A DNA stretch of 9,424 bases from CAMWXW01 sp051650105 (GTDB taxonomy: Bacteria > Desulfobacterota > Desulfovibrionia > Desulfovibrionales > Desulfovibrionaceae). Below the pieces are notes generated by a model that was given only the letters and a program-made list of their open reading frames with translations, was not told the origin of the DNA and did no database searches. The DNA is taken from contig JBOFIJ010000021.1 of NCBI GenBank assembly GCA_051650105.1, positions 1 through 9,424 of the forward strand, read 5' to 3'. Of the stretch, positions 6,337-9,424 are shown piece after piece. Both the position numbers and the translations under genes were made by a program. Every line of letters starts with the position of its first letter. Position 1 is the first letter of the stretch.

Positions 6337-7521
6337 ATGAATATAATGCTATACATACATATACCTTTTTGTAGTGCTCGCTGCAGTTATTGTAGTTTTT
6401 ATTCTCTTGTGCGTTCTAAAGAAGATTTTTACAACTTCAAGAATACGCTTATTCAAGAAATTACTCATGCATCACTCTTTCATTATTTACCTACACCGCA
6501 CACTGTTAGCAGTATTTTTTTTGGAGGTGGAACACCATCGTTACTCCCACCAGAATATATTGCAGAAATACTCTTTACAATAAGAACATGTTATGTAATA
6601 GATTCTGCTGCTGAAATCACCCTTGAAGCAAACCCAGAATCTATCAGCTTTGAAAAAGCTCTTTTGTGGAAAGAAGCTGGAATTTCCAGAATAAGTATGG
6701 GTTGCCAAAGCTTTCAGCCAGATATGCTAAAATTACTAGATAGAGTGCATAGCCCTCAAGATATCTACAGAGCCATTGCTCATCTTCATAAAGCCTCTTT
6801 TACAAATATTACTATTGATCTCATGTGGGGCCTACTACACCAAAGTACGCAAGATTGGCTACAGGAACTAACACTTGCAATTCAACTTGGAGTACAACAT
6901 ATTTCAACATATTCTCTCACTATTGAAGAAAACACAACTCTTTCACGAAACCCTCAACATATACCCACAACACATGAAGATACACTCTGTCAAATGTACA
7001 CAAAAGGTATTCAATTATTAGAAAAATATGGATTTCATCAATATGAAGTATCTAATTTTGCACAAGAAGGATACACATGTGCACATAATATGGGATACTG
7101 GAATAATACCAGTTATCATGGTTTTGGACCTTCTGCTTCATCATATATTTTTGAAGACGACAAAAAAAAATCGTATAGATATACCCATTCTCATTCTCTT
7201 ACAAAATGGACAGATACTATTACTACTGCAGACAACACCCTCTCTCCTGCTCATTCTATACAAAAGGAGACTATCACCCCTTTTACACATCTTAGAGAAA
7301 GTATTATGCTAGGATTACGACAAAAAAAGGGCTTCTATTTTCCTCTGTATGAAGATATCATGCATGTTCCGTTAATAGCATCTCATAAGAATCTTATCAC
7401 ACACCTTGAAAAAGAGAAGTTATTGTCTTGCTCAGATACACATTATTCTCTCACAACAAAAGGTTTTCTCTGTTCTGATGCTATTATCGATGCCTTTACT
7501 AGAGATATTTCTATTTCATAA
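6337..7521 (+). CDS. hemW: Heme chaperone HemW (radical SAM, CPDH-like)
   Basis: The 394-residue protein is a radical-SAM enzyme relative of oxygen-independent coproporphyrinogen dehydrogenase (HemN). The N-terminus has the C-x3-C-x2-C cluster motif at C12, C16 and C19 (CSARCSYC), GGGTPSLL from residue 63 and an EANPES stretch. The HemW-specific HNxxYW motif, tied to heme binding in this family, is present at H250-W255 (HNMGYW) after YEVSNFA (236-242). Its short N-terminus also separates it from true HemN. Known HemW proteins bind heme and pass it to membrane haem proteins. The ATG at 6337 has only a weak AAGA upstream. ATG at 6346 is an alternative. The C-terminal third is rich in Thr, His and Ser, matching the C-over-G bias of this strand. 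Confidence 0.93.
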   Translation: MNIMLYIHIPFCSARCSYCSFYSLVRSKEDFYNFKNTLIQEITHASLFHYLPTPHTVSSIFFGGGTPSLLPPEYIAEILFTIRTCYVIDSAAEITLEANPESISFEKALLWKEAGISRISMGCQSFQPDMLKLLDRVHSPQDIYRAIAHLHKASFTNITIDLMWGLLHQSTQDWLQELTLAIQLGVQHISTYSLTIEENTTLSRNPQHIPTTHEDTLCQMYTKGIQLLEKYGFHQYEVSNFAQEGYTCAHNMGYWNNTSYHGFGPSASSYIFEDDKKKSYRYTHSHSLTKWTDTITTADNTLSPAHSIQKETITPFTHLRESIMLGLRQKKGFYFPLYEDIMHVPLIASHKNLITHLEKEKLLSCSDTHYSLTTKGFLCSDAIIDAFTRDISIS

Positions 7522-7871
7522 TAATAACCTTCCATAATTTCCTTGTTGTGCTTCTTCATATAAAAGAACTACCTTTCTATACAATTTTCATTCACACAGT
7601 GTATAGTACTTTCTGAGAAGATATTTCACCTTTTTTTAATACTATTGCTACTGTACACCAACTATAGTATAATCCATTAGCACATAGCATTTACACACAG
7701 CCATATGTTATTTTTTATTTACTTCCAAATATATGAGCTTCTGATATATTCCTAAAAAATACGTACACCTATATATTTTATTCACTCTCTTTTTTCTCTT
7801 TTTGCACAATATTGCTTTTATTTTTGCTACAGTAATATTCTATACTCCACAAATATAGCGTAATACCAGTA
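7522..7871. other. Gene-free gap between convergent genes
   Basis: These 350 bases lie between the ends of hemW (+) and the phage-type gene (-). I see no gene. There is a 7-base inverted repeat CTATACA/TGTATAG (7577-7606), a T7 run (7631-7637) and a promoter-like pair at 7645-7673. No GC-rich terminator is visible for either gene. By hand count 7521-7860 holds 27 G and 68 C. Confidence 0.55.
7645..7673 (+). promoter_or_regulatory. Orphan promoter-like sequence after hemW
   Basis: TTGCTA (7645-7650) and a perfect TATAAT (7668-7673) are spaced 17 bases apart, predicting a start near 7680. No gene follows on this strand. A weak hairpin (ACATA 7682-7686 with TATGT 7704-7708) followed by a T run at 7711-7716 could end a short RNA. 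Otherwise transcription would run antisense into the phage-type gene. Confidence 0.35.
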
Positions 7872-9002
7872 TCACAAAGATATCCAACTTACATCAATAT
7901 ATATTTTATTATCACGCATTTTTTGTGTATAAAATAATTTTAGGGTATTCTTTTCTAAACTTTCTAATACAAAACCCTCTACAATTTCTGGTATATTCTT
8001 AAAACTCACATACATTCTATTATTTTCTAATACAAATTTATTTACATAACCGAGTGCTGGTGGATTTTCCGCATTTTCTATGTGATACAATAATGGAATT
8101 TCTTGGTACTGAGTACTTTGTATAATTTGATTCACCTTTTCTATATTCATTTTAGGAATACCTATCGGGTAGAATGCTGTTGTGAGTAATTTTAACCCTT
8201 TTTCCATAAAATAACTTTTCTTAAACTGTGGAACACTCATAAAACATGTGCCAATAACTTCTTTTTGAGCATCGTTCAAGCCACAACGCTTTTGTTTTAT
8301 ATCTCCTTCTTGAAAACGTAAATACCCCAATTTTGTGACAGCAGGTGGAAAACCACCACAAAGACCTATATGACGCAGACTTGTGTATCCAATATCTTTT
8401 TTATAAATGGGAATACTCATAGAAATAGAAACATAATTATAAAAACCATCGTTAATAAGCTCTTCCAATTGCACAGGAACATCTTGATATGTTGCAAATA
8501 AATAATTATCTATCACTTTAAGCCTTGATACATAACCAAAAGCTGGAAAATTGTTTTCTGGATGCCCTATTACTAATGGAGACATTTCACGCGGCGTAAA
8601 ATTTCTTACCATAGCTACTAAGTGCTCTTTAGAAATTGGCCTATTATTTTTATTATTACCCTCTCTACATACTGCCTTAAATCCTTCCAAAACACTTTTA
8701 TATAGTTCCTCCAGAATAATTTTAGCCTCTGCATTATTCTTCTTTTCCAACATTGTTATTACTATAATGGGATCTATTTTTTCACATATTCTCCTTAAAT
8801 GTGCCGGTGGAATATAATAAAAATCTTTTTTTCTTATTCTTGTATGATTACGAAGCCAACGTGTATCTTCATCTTCTACAAAAGAAGAAGAAAACGGTGA
8901 AAATAACTTCTGCAAGAAAGATTGTTTTTCTATTTTCTTTTCAGAATTTTTTTGTATCTTTACAGCATTTTTTGATACCACTATGTGTTTGTTATTCTTC
9001 AT
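7872..9002 (-). CDS. Phage-type protein with a duplicated capsid-protease/scaffold-like domain
   Basis: The 376-residue protein has a lysine-rich N-terminus and a helical region to about residue 115. Residues 122-230 then resemble the protease/scaffold-associated protein encoded in head modules of Mu-like and related tailed phages: PLVIGHPENN with GHP at 146-148, GYVSRLKV, VPVQLEEL, a serine-rich YVSISMS (190-196) and LRHIGLCGGFPPAVTKLG (209-226). The family match is from memory. Residues 285-360 repeat the first part in weaker form (PLLYHIENAENPPALGYV), keeping the histidine but not the serines. If an active protease remains it would be the first copy. AGAAG seven bases before the ATG is a fair ribosome site. 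No other phage gene is in the window. In sampled stretches its G/C strand bias is weaker than in the other - strand genes, which suggests later arrival. It may be a prophage relic or a recruited gene. Confidence 0.6.
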   Translation of the reverse strand: MKNNKHIVVSKNAVKIQKNSEKKIEKQSFLQKLFSPFSSSFVEDEDTRWLRNHTRIRKKDFYYIPPAHLRRICEKIDPIIVITMLEKKNNAEAKIILEELYKSVLEGFKAVCREGNNKNNRPISKEHLVAMVRNFTPREMSPLVIGHPENNFPAFGYVSRLKVIDNYLFATYQDVPVQLEELINDGFYNYVSISMSIPIYKKDIGYTSLRHIGLCGGFPPAVTKLGYLRFQEGDIKQKRCGLNDAQKEVIGTCFMSVPQFKKSYFMEKGLKLLTTAFYPIGIPKMNIEKVNQIIQSTQYQEIPLLYHIENAENPPALGYVNKFVLENNRMYVSFKNIPEIVEGFVLESLEKNTLKLFYTQKMRDNKIYIDVSWISL

Positions 9003-9111
9003 TGCTAACTTCTTATAAAAATATTCTATACTCTTATCGCTCTATTTTTCATTTTGCATCACTCTCTTTATATCTTTTTTATTATTTTAATAAAAGCATT
9101 TACAATATATC

Positions 9112-9136
9112 TTGACAATAATACGTCTTCTATGCT
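9112..9136 (+). promoter_or_regulatory. Probable tRNA-Ser promoter
   Basis: A perfect TTGACA lies at 9112-9117, 35 bases before the tRNA. The -10 is unclear: TATGCT (9131-9136) resembles one best but is only 13 bases away, and TACCTT (9136-9141) has an 18-base spacer but is weak. Confidence 0.38.
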
Positions 9137-9152
9137 ACCTTTCCAGTGGCGT

Positions 9153-9244
9153 GGACGGGTGGCAGAGTCTGGTTTATTGCGACAGTCTTGAAAACTGTTG
9201 AGGATTTGCGTCCTCCGGGGGTTCGAATCCCTCCCCTTCCGCCA
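9153..9244 (+). tRNA. tRNA-Ser(UGA)
   Basis: A 92-base class II tRNA with encoded CCA (9242-9244) and discriminator G9241. The anticodon stem ACAGT/ACTGT (9182-9186, 9194-9198) frames loop CTTGAAA with anticodon TGA at 9189-9191, reading UCA and other UCN codons. A long variable arm (GAGGA 9200-9204 with TCCTC 9211-9215) is the serine hallmark. The T arm is GGGGG-TTCGAAT-CCCTC (9217-9233). The acceptor stem GGACGGG (9153-9159) with CCCTTCC (9234-9240) has one mismatch, C9156 opposite T9237. It is the only RNA gene I can support. Confidence 0.95.
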
Positions 9245-9289
9245 TATAATCTCTCCCAACGCTTTTATCTTAACGACCCCCTCTCACAC

Positions 9290-9308
9290 ATGCTATTTTT
9301 CATAGCAT
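9290..9308. terminator. Hairpin after tRNA-Ser, possible transcription end
   Basis: ATGCTAT (9290-9296) and ATAGCAT (9302-9308) form a perfect 7-base-pair stem with a 5-base loop, 45 bases after the tRNA and 26 bases beyond the possible - strand gene end at 9335. Neither side has a following T run, so termination is uncertain. Confidence 0.35.
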
Positions 9309-9334
9309 TGACTTTGGTATAGCCTTGTATCTCC

Positions 9335-9424
9335 CTAAAAATACCCTTCAAATATCTGCTTCTCTACAATGCCCTTTTTTGCAAAGGCACTGCTTAGATT
9401 TATCAACATATTGTAAGCAAATAT
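9335..9424 (-). CDS. Possible 3' end of a - strand gene entering from the right
   Basis: On the - strand one frame is open from the right edge to a TAG at 9337-9335, giving 29 residues that read like protein (for example NLSSAFAKKGIVEKQ and a final FEGYF). The other two frames are less convincing. The fragment suggests two short helices, but it is too short to identify and may be chance. Confidence 0.28.
   Translation of the reverse strand: MFAYNMLINLSSAFAKKGIVEKQIFEGYF

Noticed and set aside
8551..9115. 88- and 104-residue + strand frames over the phage-type gene
   Set aside because: Antisense to a gene with recognisable motifs; hydrophobic residues reflect AT-rich DNA and no ribosome sites are visible.
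9068..9259. 63-residue - strand reading frame containing GRDSNPRRTQ
   Set aside because: It is antisense to tRNA-Ser. This peptide is a well-known false protein produced by translating the reverse strand of tRNA-Ser genes.
9361..9390. Bulged hairpin TGCC...GGCA as a terminator
   Set aside because: The stem has a bulge, no T run follows on either strand, and it lies inside the possible - strand gene end.
1..9424. CRISPR array, insertion sequence, restriction or toxin-antitoxin system
   Set aside because: I found no spaced direct repeats, transposase, nuclease pair or toxin-antitoxin pair in the genes or gaps of this window.

Overview
The window is AT-rich, Gram-negative-type chromosome. It holds seven complete protein genes, one tRNA, several well-formed sigma70-type promoters, and gene-poor gaps in which G is scarce on the + strand. 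An outer-membrane-barrel-like protein, an RNase E/G with the proteobacterial domain order, QueH, HemW, and a tRNA-Ser with encoded CCA point to a proteobacterium with a small, low-GC genome. RNase G and the tRNA-Ser look most like the Desulfovibrionaceae to me, so a host-associated low-GC member such as a Lawsonia relative is plausible. That placement rests on memory of the families, not on a search.

Layout. At the left edge a TTGACA/TATAAC promoter fires leftward out of the window. A GT4 glycosyltransferase lies at 201-1265 (-). A 558-base gene-free gap follows, then an exported barrel-like protein (1824-2390, +) convergent with a TrmN6-type tRNA methyltransferase (2458-3189, -). The methyltransferase and a membrane-anchored conserved unknown (3313-3768, +) diverge from two promoters whose -35 boxes are the same bases on opposite strands. 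RNase G (3939-5414) and QueH (5425-5997) form a tight + strand pair. After a 339-base gap with nested inverted repeats comes HemW (6337-7521). A further 350-base gap separates HemW from a convergent phage-type gene (7872-9002, -), whose product carries two copies of one domain. tRNA-Ser(UGA) lies at 9153-9244. A possible gene end on the - strand occupies the last 90 bases.

The genes are mostly housekeeping: tRNA modification (TrmN6, QueH), RNA processing (RNase G), heme trafficking (HemW) and surface functions (glycosyltransferase, barrel protein). They do not form one pathway. I see no complete defence, secretion or mobile system. The unusual items are the duplicated phage-type protein beside the tRNA, the acceptor-stem mismatch in that tRNA, the shared -35 divergent promoter, the nested inverted repeats before hemW, and the very strong C-over-G strand bias.
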